From: JAGMCJ01 sp046761005
GTDB taxonomy: Archaea > Thermoplasmatota > Thermoplasmata > RBG-16-68-12 > JAGMCJ01
Length of the DNA stretch: 9,257 nt
Direction of reading: 5' to 3'
NCBI GenBank assembly: GCA_046761005.1
Contig: JBHIFI010000065.1
Span: 1 to 9,257 of the forward strand
This document shows, piece after piece, positions 1 to 5,471 of the stretch (position 1 is its first letter; every line of letters begins with the position of its first letter). The notes beneath the pieces were generated by a model, which made no database searches, was not told where the DNA came from, and saw only the letters and a program-made list of their open reading frames with translations. A program made the position numbers and the translations under genes.

Positions 1-689
1 TCCCTTTCCACGATGAGGGGATAGTAGGCCCTATCGTGCTTGGTCATCCTCATCTTGACGACGCTCAGGAAGAGGTTGACGTTCTTCTCGTCTCTCTTCA
101 TATCCAGATGAAATATACCATCCGCCAGAAAATCCTCAACGCCATACTGGCCGAACAGCTCCTTATCTGGATCAAGCATCTCGGAGACGAGGAATGTGGT
201 TACATCTAGATCCCTAATCTTATCGAAGAAAATGAAAACATCGCTCCTAGGTTGCTGGAAGTCGGTAATCGAGTACAAGGCAGCGAGAGAATCCAATACG
301 AAGAGGTTGCAGCCGTATTTCATCTTATAGTTATTCACGGTTGTGAGTATCGACTGCGGCCAGTTTATCTCGGCCTGCTTGTCCTGATCGGCGAGCTCCT
401 TCCGCAGGCGGGCCATGTCCACCACTACGATGCCCCCTTTGCCCGTGATTTTCCTTGGGTCCATTCCTATCCTTACCATGCTGTCGACTAGGCTCTTTCG
501 GTTCTGCTCCAGTGTGAGGTATACCCCTCTCATGCCGTTCTCCTTGGCATTGTTGTAGAGGATGTTGAAGGCAATGCTGGACTTCATCGTACCCGCGCGG
601 CCACATATCAGTGTCAGATGCTTCTCTGGTATTCCGCCCTCCATCCGCTCATCTAGACCTCCAACATACGTCTTGATCCGGGCAGTCAT
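1..689 (-). CDS. KaiC/RAD55-family RecA-like ATPase, 3' end cut by window edge
   Basis: A single-domain P-loop ATPase of the archaeal KaiC-like (RAD55) group, of which 229 codons are visible; the C-terminus lies outside the window. The Walker A loop is GRAGTMKS at residues 30-37, with Met where most family members have Gly before the Lys. The strand after it reads VYLTLEQ (57-62), so the usual pair of acidic residues is Glu-Gln. Walker B is NLFVLDS (128-134, Asp133), followed by a TFLVSE strand (165-170). The family's late motifs are present: FLADGIFHL (187-195) and a KMR-x-T-x-H stretch (212-219). Proteins of this type are soluble signalling or regulatory ATPases whose partners are mostly unknown; no physiological role can be read here. 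The ATG at 689 gives the normal family N-terminus (a GGLDERMEGGIP region) and has a TATA-like element about 35 bp upstream. The gene is divergent from the ribosomal operon. Confidence 0.88.
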   Translation of the reverse strand, partial: MTARIKTYVGGLDERMEGGIPEKHLTLICGRAGTMKSSIAFNILYNNAKENGMRGVYLTLEQNRKSLVDSMVRIGMDPRKITGKGGIVVVDMARLRKELADQDKQAEINWPQSILTTVNNYKMKYGCNLFVLDSLAALYSITDFQQPRSDVFIFFDKIRDLDVTTFLVSEMLDPDKELFGQYGVEDFLADGIFHLDMKRDEKNVNLFLSVVKMRMTKHDRAYYPLIVER

Positions 690-720
690 GGAACCGACCG
701 ATACCCAAATGCAAATCAAG

Positions 721-728
721 AATAATAA
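721..728 (-). promoter_or_regulatory. Possible TATA element of the KaiC-like ATPase gene
   Basis: On the minus strand this reads TTATTATT, centred about 35 bp before the ATG at 689. That spacing would give a leader of only several nucleotides. No SD is visible before the ATG, which agrees with a short leader. This is inferred from position and composition only. Confidence 0.3.
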
Positions 729-839
729 CCTTAAGGTGCTCCTTTCTGGTGAGAGATGCGGGGGTCGAAGTGAGGTTGCCCGCTAAAGAGAAGTGATCAG
801 TGAGCGTTTCGTACTGCTCTCGGCAGGTTGTAGATGCCA

Positions 840-854
840 TTCTCATCATGAGAA
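840..854. repeat. 15-bp inverted repeat, possible operator
   Basis: TTCTCAT and ATGAGAA form a perfect 7-bp dyad around a single C at 847. It lies about 80 bp before the rps19e start and about 150 bp before the ATPase start, upstream of both candidate ribosomal promoters. Odd-centred dyads of this size are typical of dimeric DNA-binding regulators. It has no T-run, so it is not a terminator. It could be a chance repeat. Confidence 0.4.
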
Positions 855-884
855 CTGTGGACGTCTGGCTGAGAAACAGAAACG

Positions 885-910
885 TTTAATATCAGACATT
901 GGTTATATTT
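885..910 (+). promoter_or_regulatory. Promoter region of the rps19e-eIF6 operon
   Basis: Two AT-rich TATA-like elements precede the operon: TTTAATAT at 885-892 and TTATATTT at 903-910. The first would put the transcript start near 915, leaving room for the GAGG SD at 919-922. The second is centred 26-27 bp before the ATG at 933 and would give a leaderless transcript. Sequence alone cannot choose between them; the SD favours the first. Confidence 0.45.
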
Positions 911-932
911 CAGTCCGCGAGGATTGGATTCA

Positions 933-1388
933 ATGACCACCGTCCATGACGTTCCCGCAGACAGACTGATCGCTAGAATCACTGAGCATTTCAAGAAAGA
1001 GGCCAAGGTAGACCCGCCTGAGTGGAGCGCATACGCAAAAACGGGCGTTCACAAGGAGAAAAGCCCCGCGAACGATGACTGGTGGTATTCGAGGCTTGCC
1101 GCCGCACTGAGGAAGGTCTATCTGAAGGGTCCCATAGGTTCGGAGAGATTAGCGGCTCTCTTTGGCGGGAAGGAGGACAGGGGGTCGAAGCCATACAGGG
1201 CGAGATCTGGCAGCCGAGCTATAGCAAGGTTCTGCCTGAAGCAGCTAGAGGAGCTTGGCTATGTGTCCGTCGTCGAGAATAAGGGGAGGGTCGTATCTCC
1301 TGCAGGTCAGAGCCTTCTAGACAATGCTTCGCACGAGATATTGAAGGAAATGGCAAAGGACGATCCTGAACTCACGAAGTACCTTTGA
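933..1388 (+). CDS. rps19e: Small-subunit ribosomal protein S19e
   Basis: Archaeal/eukaryotic S19e, a 30S subunit protein needed for late maturation of the small subunit in eukaryotes; bacteria lack it. The 151-residue length is normal. Family hallmarks are the N-terminus MTTVHDVPADRLI, the central DDWWYSRLAAALRK (48-61), the GPIG segment (66-69) followed by a winged-helix region, and SRAIARFCLKQLEELGY (94-110). An in-frame TTG at 924 would add three residues, but the ATG at 933 matches the usual N-terminus and leaves 10 nt after the GAGG at 919-922, whereas TTG would leave only one. It is the first gene of a five-gene translation operon. Its stop codon TGA overlaps the SD of the next gene. 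Confidence 0.97.
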   Translation: MTTVHDVPADRLIARITEHFKKEAKVDPPEWSAYAKTGVHKEKSPANDDWWYSRLAAALRKVYLKGPIGSERLAALFGGKEDRGSKPYRARSGSRAIARFCLKQLEELGYVSVVENKGRVVSPAGQSLLDNASHEILKEMAKDDPELTKYL

Positions 1389-1396
1389 GGTTGAGC

Positions 1397-1729
1397 ATGG
1401 AAGAAGAAGAGGAGCTTGAGGCAATCAGAAGGAAAAGGCTTGAGCAGCTTCAGAGGGAGCAAGAGCAGAAGCTCATAGAGGAGGAGCAGGCTGCGCAGAT
1501 CGAGGCTCAAAGGCAGACGCTCCTGAGAAAGATTCTCTCGTCTGAGGCCAGGGAGAGATTGGGAAGGGTTGCCCTGGCATATCCCGATGTTGCGCGGGGT
1601 GTGGAGAATCAGCTGATATCCCTAGTTCAGGCGGGAAGAGTTCAATCCGTCGTAGATGATGCAACACTAAGAGAGATACTTAGAAAGGTCATGCCGAAGA
1701 AGAGAGAAATCAAGATAGAGAGGAAATAG
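1397..1729 (+). CDS. PDCD5-family DNA-binding protein
   Basis: Archaeal homologue of eukaryotic PDCD5/TFAR19, a small helical-bundle protein usually annotated as DNA-binding; its cellular role in archaea is not settled. At 110 residues it has the family's normal length. Visible parts are a charged N-terminal helix (about 1-40, very rich in Glu, Gln, Arg), the conserved core with ARERLGRVALAYPDVARGVEN (51-71), a QLISLVQAG helix (72-80), and a basic C-terminal tail. The ATG at 1397 is preferred over TTG at 1385 or 1391 because GAGG (1387-1390) ends 6 nt before it and the product then matches the family N-terminus. The gene follows rps19e by 8 nt, its usual archaeal neighbour, which supports a translation-linked job. 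Confidence 0.95.
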   Translation: MEEEEELEAIRRKRLEQLQREQEQKLIEEEQAAQIEAQRQTLLRKILSSEARERLGRVALAYPDVARGVENQLISLVQAGRVQSVVDDATLREILRKVMPKKREIKIERK

Positions 1730-1731
1730 TC

Positions 1732-1887
1732 ATGGCGAGAAACAAACCCCTCGGAAGAAAGCTCAGGCTCATGAAGGCGACGAAGAGGAATCGAAGGGTT
1801 CCCGCATGGGTCATCCAGAGGACCAGTAGAAGATTCCTCAGGCACCCCAAGAGAAGGCTCTGGAGACGCGGACACCTCAAGAGGTGA
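1732..1887 (+). CDS. rpl39e: Large-subunit ribosomal protein L39e
   Basis: A 51-residue, extremely basic protein that lines the polypeptide exit tunnel of archaeal and eukaryotic ribosomes. Length and composition are exactly as expected. It begins MARNKPLGRKLRL and carries the family core VPAWVIQRT (23-31), followed by an Arg/Lys-rich end with RRLWRRGHLKR. The start ATG lies 2 nt after the stop of the PDCD5-like gene, with GAGG (1720-1723) 8 nt upstream, inside that gene's last codons. Its own last codons and stop form the sequence GAGGTGAT, which is the SD of the L31e gene, so the two genes look translationally linked. Confidence 0.97.
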   Translation: MARNKPLGRKLRLMKATKRNRRVPAWVIQRTSRRFLRHPKRRLWRRGHLKR

Positions 1888-1888
1888 T
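1881..1888 (+). promoter_or_regulatory. Shine-Dalgarno site that decides the L31e start
   Basis: GAGGTGAT matches the complement of the conserved 16S rRNA 3' end over eight bases. It is made of the last codon and stop of rpl39e. GAGG ends 7 nt before CTG at 1892, and no other plausible start codon in the L31e frame lies within reach. Confidence 0.7.
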
Positions 1889-1891
1889 TCC

Positions 1892-2161
1892 CTGGCGGAG
1901 GAAGAGATCGAGAGGGTTTTCACAATCCCGCTGAGAAAGGTCATCAATGTTCCGAGGAAAAAGAGAGCCCCGAGAGCGGTCAAGGCAATCAAGGAGTACG
2001 TCATGAGGCACATGAAGGCGGGCCCTGAAGACATCTGGATAGACGCGCGCGTGAATGAGGCTGTTTGGTCGAGAGGGATTGAGAAGCCTCCCAACAAGAT
2101 AAGAGTTAGAGTCATCAAGTTCGAGGATGGTCTGGTAGAAGTTTCCCTTCCGGAGGGCTGA
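1892..2161 (+). CDS. rpl31e: Large-subunit ribosomal protein L31e, apparent CTG start
   Basis: L31e sits on the 50S surface near the tunnel exit. The 89-residue product from CTG reads MAEEEIERVFTIPLRKV at its start, then PRKKRAPRAVKAIKEYVMRH (about 21-40), EDIWIDARVNEAVWSRGIEK (45-64) and RVRVIKFEDGLVEVSLPEG at the end; all are clear L31e features at normal length. No ATG, GTG or TTG lies in frame at the N-terminus. The frame stays open upstream through the whole overlap with rpl39e without offering one, and the first internal ATG falls far inside the conserved domain. CTG at 1892 is preceded by GAGGTGAT (1881-1888), placing GAGG 7 nt before it, in line with 5-10 nt for its operon neighbours. 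A gene finder limited to standard starts would miss or truncate this gene. Confidence 0.93.
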   Translation: MAEEEIERVFTIPLRKVINVPRKKRAPRAVKAIKEYVMRHMKAGPEDIWIDARVNEAVWSRGIEKPPNKIRVRVIKFEDGLVEVSLPEG

Positions 2162-2171
2162 GGAGGTCTTC

Positions 2172-2828
2172 TTGATTACCAAGTTGGATTTTTCTGGTAA
2201 TCCCTACATAGGCGTCTATTGTTCCGCTAACGAAGGATATGTTCTCTGCAATCCCAGCATTCCCGCTAAAGTCGTAAGGAAAGCGGCTGAAAGCCTAGGT
2301 GTCGAAGCGGTGCTCACAACGATTGGTGGCTCGACCATTCTGGGTTCTCTCGTACGTTCCAACTCCTATGGTTCCATCGTCACAAATTTTGCAACTGAGA
2401 AGGAAATGAGCGAACTGAAGAAGCTCAAGCCAGCTGAGATAAACCACAAGCTGAACGCGGTGGGGAACAACATCCTCTGCAATGACAACGGTGCCCTCGT
2501 CCATCCCGGCTTTGGAAGAAATGCGGTCAATTTGCTAGAAGATACCTTTCAGGTTCCCGTGGTCAAGGGAACGATTGCGGGCTTGAAGACCGTAGGTTCT
2601 GTGGCGGTCGCGACAAACAAGGGCGTTGTCTGTCATCCCAAGATAGCCGATGAAGAGAAGAAGTTGCTGGAGGAGGTTCTCAGAGTCCCCGCTACGATAG
2701 CTACGGCAAACTACGGGACGACTTATCTGGGTGCTTGCCTCGTGGCCAATAGCAAAGGGGCGGTTGTGGGAACCACGACCACTCCAATAGAAATCGGAAG
2801 GATAGAGGACGGACTGGTACTTTATTGA
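2172..2828 (+). CDS. eif6: Translation initiation factor 6 (aIF6/eIF6)
   Basis: Anti-association factor that binds the large ribosomal subunit and keeps it from joining the small one until it is mature. The 218 residues form the expected five-fold pseudo-repeat (pentein fold): GNPYIGVYCSANEGYVLC (9-26), GGSTILGSLVRSNSYG (52-67), NAVGNNILCNDNGALVHP (95-112), GTIAGLKTVGSVAVATNKGVVCHP (133-156), and YLGACLVANSKGAVVGTTTTP (185-205), ending IEIGRIEDGL. The start is TTG at 2172, since GAGG (2163-2166) lies 5 nt before it and MITKLDFSGNP fits the family; no ATG is nearby. The SD overlaps the L31e stop. In many euryarchaea L20e/LX, prefoldin alpha and ftsY follow, but here a convergent gene begins 16 nt later, so this is the operon's last gene. 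Confidence 0.97.
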   Translation: MITKLDFSGNPYIGVYCSANEGYVLCNPSIPAKVVRKAAESLGVEAVLTTIGGSTILGSLVRSNSYGSIVTNFATEKEMSELKKLKPAEINHKLNAVGNNILCNDNGALVHPGFGRNAVNLLEDTFQVPVVKGTIAGLKTVGSVAVATNKGVVCHPKIADEEKKLLEEVLRVPATIATANYGTTYLGACLVANSKGAVVGTTTTPIEIGRIEDGLVLY

Positions 2829-2844
2829 CTACTTCTCTAGAGGA

Positions 2845-3480
2845 CTACAAGGAAAAAACCCAGATGTTCATCTTCCCACCAAGGTCCTCCTGTTCGAAGG
2901 AGACCTGATTCCCGACGCGGATTATTTGCTCCTCGGGAAAATAGCCCAGAAAATCGTCCACCGGCCTTATTGATAGGGAGAGTCCCCCGACCCGGTAATG
3001 CATGGGAACGCAGATTCTAGGTCTCGCGCTCTTTGCGATCTCCGCAGCATCCTTGGCCCCGATAGTGAAGACATCGCCCACGGGAACGAAGAGTACATCC
3101 ATACTCCTCATCTTGGAGACTTTCTCCTCGGCAGGAATATGGCCTAGGTCTCCCAGGTGGCAGAACTTGGTGCCCCCCATATCTAGGAAGAAGACCCTGT
3201 TCATCCCTCTCTTCTCCCCCTTGGATTTGTCATGATATGTCTCAATCGAGGTTATCCGCGCTCCCTTTACCGTTCCCTTGAAGTCCGACTCTATCACCTT
3301 GGGATTCCCCCTAACGATACGAGAGCAGTTGTGGTCAAAGTGGTCGTGCGATATGAGCACCAAGTCAGCGATGACGTTTGGCTGTCTTATCCCTATCGAC
3401 CTGCCATCGTGAGGATCCGTCACAACGGTGATATCGTTGGAAATCTCGAAACACGCGTGTCCGTGCCATCGAATCTCCAT
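2845..3480 (-). CDS. Metallo-beta-lactamase-fold metal-dependent hydrolase (UPF0173/UlaG-like)
   Basis: A 211-residue soluble hydrolase of the UlaG-like/UPF0173 branch of the metallo-beta-lactamase superfamily. The opening MEIRWHGHACFEI (1-13) is typical of that branch. The two-metal site is complete: HDHFDH (45-50), H108 and D111 in HLGDLGH, and H161 in VPMHYR. The substrate is unknown; relatives act on lactones, phosphodiesters or remain uncharacterised. The ATG at 3480 follows GAGGGGGTG, with GAGG 10 nt upstream. It lies 20 nt downstream of the double zinc-ribbon membrane protein on the same strand, so the two probably share a transcript. Its 3' end faces the end of eif6 with only 16 nt between, and no obvious terminator is seen there. 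Confidence 0.9.
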   Translation of the reverse strand: MEIRWHGHACFEISNDITVVTDPHDGRSIGIRQPNVIADLVLISHDHFDHNCSRIVRGNPKVIESDFKGTVKGARITSIETYHDKSKGEKRGMNRVFFLDMGGTKFCHLGDLGHIPAEEKVSKMRSMDVLFVPVGDVFTIGAKDAAEIAKSARPRICVPMHYRVGGLSLSIRPVDDFLGYFPEEQIIRVGNQVSFEQEDLGGKMNIWVFSL

Positions 3481-3500
3481 CCCAACACCCCCTCTATATC

Positions 3501-4238
3501 CTAGGATTCAAAGGTCGATCCACATATCGGGCACTCGAGCTCCTCCTCCTTCAACGGAGCCTTACAGACGGGGCAAGCGTACTGAATCATCTTTCTTCTT
3601 GGCCCTTCCGCGGCGAGAACAGGACGCCTCGATGCGAGAGCGCTCTCCACCGCAACATTGCCGAAGATGACGATGAGCAAGGCTCCGAGGACCATTGCAG
3701 CTCCAGCAAGCATTCTATCAGAAACCAAGAAGAAGGAAAGAAGATAGGTGGCAATCCCTGCGATCAAGATGAGGGTCGAGAATATGACAAGCTGGTTACT
3801 TCTCCTTGGAAAGTGAGCGGGTGTCCTTCTTGCGATTCTCCTCGGCAACTTCGCCTCCTCGAGGGGTTCCAAAGCGGTCTTCAACGACTCCACAAGCTCC
3901 GAGATTTCAGGCATAACCTCAGGAGTCTTCTCCCGCTCCACCCTTTCAGAAGAGGGGACCACCTTGGGCTTTGAAGGAATCACGGGTTTTAGGGTCATCG
4001 TCAGTCGTTCCTGGAACTCCTTCTCCTCGACCGGCGACTCCTTTTCTTCGCCCCGCTTCGGACCTCGGATTAGGTAACCGCAAGACTCGCAAACATTCTT
4101 TGTGGTTTCCGTCACTTCCCCGCAGTTCGGACATCGAACCAGGTCCGCAACGTTACCCAGGTCGCGGATGGAATCTATAACATCCTCAATTTCCTCTTCC
4201 TCTGGCATGGGTCTTCTTGTATTATCTTTTCTGAACAT
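3501..4238 (-). CDS. Membrane protein with a zinc ribbon at each end
   Basis: I do not recognise a named family. The 245-residue protein has an N-terminal zinc ribbon (C36-x2-C39 and C50-x2-C53), a charged Pro/Glu/Lys-rich linker (about 60-145), two membrane segments (about 150-172 and 177-195), and a second zinc ribbon at the very C-terminus (C222-x2-C225 and C236-x2-C239). With two membrane spans both ribbons would be on the same side, probably the cytoplasm, which suits a membrane-anchored scaffold or adaptor; this is inference. The ATG at 4238 lacks an SD; an in-frame ATG at 4208 would drop the basic first ten residues and is a real alternative. It is the first gene of a unit with the downstream hydrolase and is divergent from the DUF373 gene across 76 nt. 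Confidence 0.85.
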   Translation of the reverse strand: MFRKDNTRRPMPEEEEIEDVIDSIRDLGNVADLVRCPNCGEVTETTKNVCESCGYLIRGPKRGEEKESPVEEKEFQERLTMTLKPVIPSKPKVVPSSERVEREKTPEVMPEISELVESLKTALEPLEEAKLPRRIARRTPAHFPRRSNQLVIFSTLILIAGIATYLLSFFLVSDRMLAGAAMVLGALLIVIFGNVAVESALASRRPVLAAEGPRRKMIQYACPVCKAPLKEEELECPICGSTFES

Positions 4239-4280
4239 ATAATCGTTTCGACGCAGTTATCGAAGAACGAGTTAGATAGT

Positions 4281-4290
4281 TTCATATACC
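4281..4290. promoter_or_regulatory. TATA-like element between divergent genes
   Basis: TTCATATACC lies about 30 bp before the ATG of the DUF373 gene at 4315, the spacing expected for a leaderless or nearly leaderless archaeal transcript; no SD precedes that ATG. On the other strand the same bases read GGTATATGAA, about 48 bp before the zinc-ribbon gene start at 4238. One near-symmetrical element might serve both directions; the rightward use is the better supported. Confidence 0.45.
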
Positions 4291-4314
4291 CCCTCTCGCG
4301 ATAAAGCAACTGGT

Positions 4315-5466
4315 ATGAAAGCCCTTGTCCTTTGCGTCGACCGAGATGATGACATCGGCGCCAAGGCCGGGATCCCAGGTCCTGTGATTGGAAAGGATGA
4401 CAACCTAGCGGCGGCAATGAAGCTCGGCCTGGCGGATCCAGAAGATGCCGATGTCAACACAATTCTATCAGCCGTTTCCATGTACGACGAACTAGTTGAG
4501 AAAGGCATATCCGCCGAAGTCGCGTTGATATCCGGGGACAAGGATGTGGGCTATAAGTCCGATAGAGAGCTTACCAGACAGCTCAATGAAGTTCTCGATG
4601 AGGTCCAGCCCAACTACGCATTTCTTGTCAGTGATGGCGCGGAGGATGAGCAGATATTTCCCATAATAGCTTCCAGGATCAAGGTCAACCACGTGAAGAG
4701 GGTATATGTAAAGCAGAATCCGGAGATAGAGGGCGCGTACTACAGCCTGATCAGGGCGCTCAAGGACGAGAAGGTAAAGAGGCGATTCGGAACTCCCTTG
4801 GCCATAGTTCTATTCATTCTCGGATTCTTGAACATAATCCCCTTCGTCTACGCGCTGCTCGTGAGCGGTGTGGAAGTCGTTCCTACACTTCCCGCCCTCG
4901 CCCCAGGACTCATCGCACTCGTTCTCAGTCTATATATGTTCTCCAGGATTCACTTTGAAGAGGGATTCCTGAGAACAACGATTGCGCTGATTAGGGAAAG
5001 GGTCAGCGGACTCAGAAGCTCCATCATGTCGGGGGATTTCACAATAATCTTTCAAAGCGTTACTGTCGTGCTGATACTTGTGGGAATCTTTGGCGGTGTC
5101 TCCGTGGCGACTGCGCCAAACGTCGAGGGGACAGCCTTGGCAATCTTCCTCTTCTTCTTTACGTCCATATGGTGGTTCATTCTCGCCATGTTCGTCTATG
5201 AATTGGGAAATGTTGTGGGCGCCTATATGAAGAGAAGGAAGTTCCCCGCCTCCTTCGTTCCAGTCATGGTCTTCTGGCTAGTCGTAAGCTTCCTGACACT
5301 GATATTCTTCGAAGCCATCCGGCTTATCGTTACTCCCATCGATCCATACATGACCACGGTAATCACCGTCGAGATTGTCTTCGGCCTCGTGATAACCGTG
5401 CTCGGCCTGGCAATCTATCGCATCATAGCACCGAGAGTTCCCACAGAGGACCTCTGGCGACATTAG
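4315..5466 (+). CDS. DUF373 family archaeal membrane protein
   Basis: A conserved archaeal family of unknown function. The soluble N-terminal half shows its hallmarks: LCVDRDDDIGAKAGIPGPVIG (6-26), DPEDADVNTILSAV (41-54), an EVALISGDKDVG strand (68-79), and LVSDGAEDEQIFPIIASR (104-121). The acidic clusters at 9-13 and 107-112 look like a nucleotide- or metal-binding pocket, but that is inference. The C-terminal part has about six membrane segments near 160-184, 192-210, 243-263, 273-299, 313-340 and 345-371, and the protein ends in a short polar tail. Total length of 383 residues is normal for the family. It has its own TATA-like element and no SD. The MptE gene starts 5 nt after its stop, so the two are very likely cotranscribed. 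Confidence 0.93.
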   Translation: MKALVLCVDRDDDIGAKAGIPGPVIGKDDNLAAAMKLGLADPEDADVNTILSAVSMYDELVEKGISAEVALISGDKDVGYKSDRELTRQLNEVLDEVQPNYAFLVSDGAEDEQIFPIIASRIKVNHVKRVYVKQNPEIEGAYYSLIRALKDEKVKRRFGTPLAIVLFILGFLNIIPFVYALLVSGVEVVPTLPALAPGLIALVLSLYMFSRIHFEEGFLRTTIALIRERVSGLRSSIMSGDFTIIFQSVTVVLILVGIFGGVSVATAPNVEGTALAIFLFFFTSIWWFILAMFVYELGNVVGAYMKRRKFPASFVPVMVFWLVVSFLTLIFFEAIRLIVTPIDPYMTTVITVEIVFGLVITVLGLAIYRIIAPRVPTEDLWRH

Positions 5467-5471
5467 GATGG

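Larger units (their letters stand above)
690..932. other. Divergent intergenic region, ATPase / rps19e
   Basis: No convincing gene lies in these 243 bases. Short open frames exist on both strands, but they have no recognisable domain and no SD. The region holds an AT-rich element (721-728) suited to the leftward ATPase gene, a 15-bp palindrome (840-854), and two AT-rich promoter-like elements (885-892 and 903-910) suited to the rightward ribosomal operon. A weak C/D-box-like pair on the minus strand (849-797) is discussed under findings. Confidence 0.6.

Noticed and set aside
649..849. Minus-strand open frame of 66 codons in the ATPase/rps19e gap
   Set aside because: No SD, no recognisable domain, and it runs into the start of the ATPase gene in another frame; it covers the palindrome and promoter elements.
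1642..2118. 158-codon minus-strand open frame opposite L39e and L31e, with hydrophobic stretches
   Set aside because: It lies wholly opposite two certain ribosomal protein genes; the hydrophobicity is the reverse complement of Arg/Lys/Glu-rich coding.
2835..2842. CTCTAGAG palindrome between eif6 and the hydrolase gene as a terminator
   Set aside because: It has no loop, only eight bases, and no T-run on either strand.
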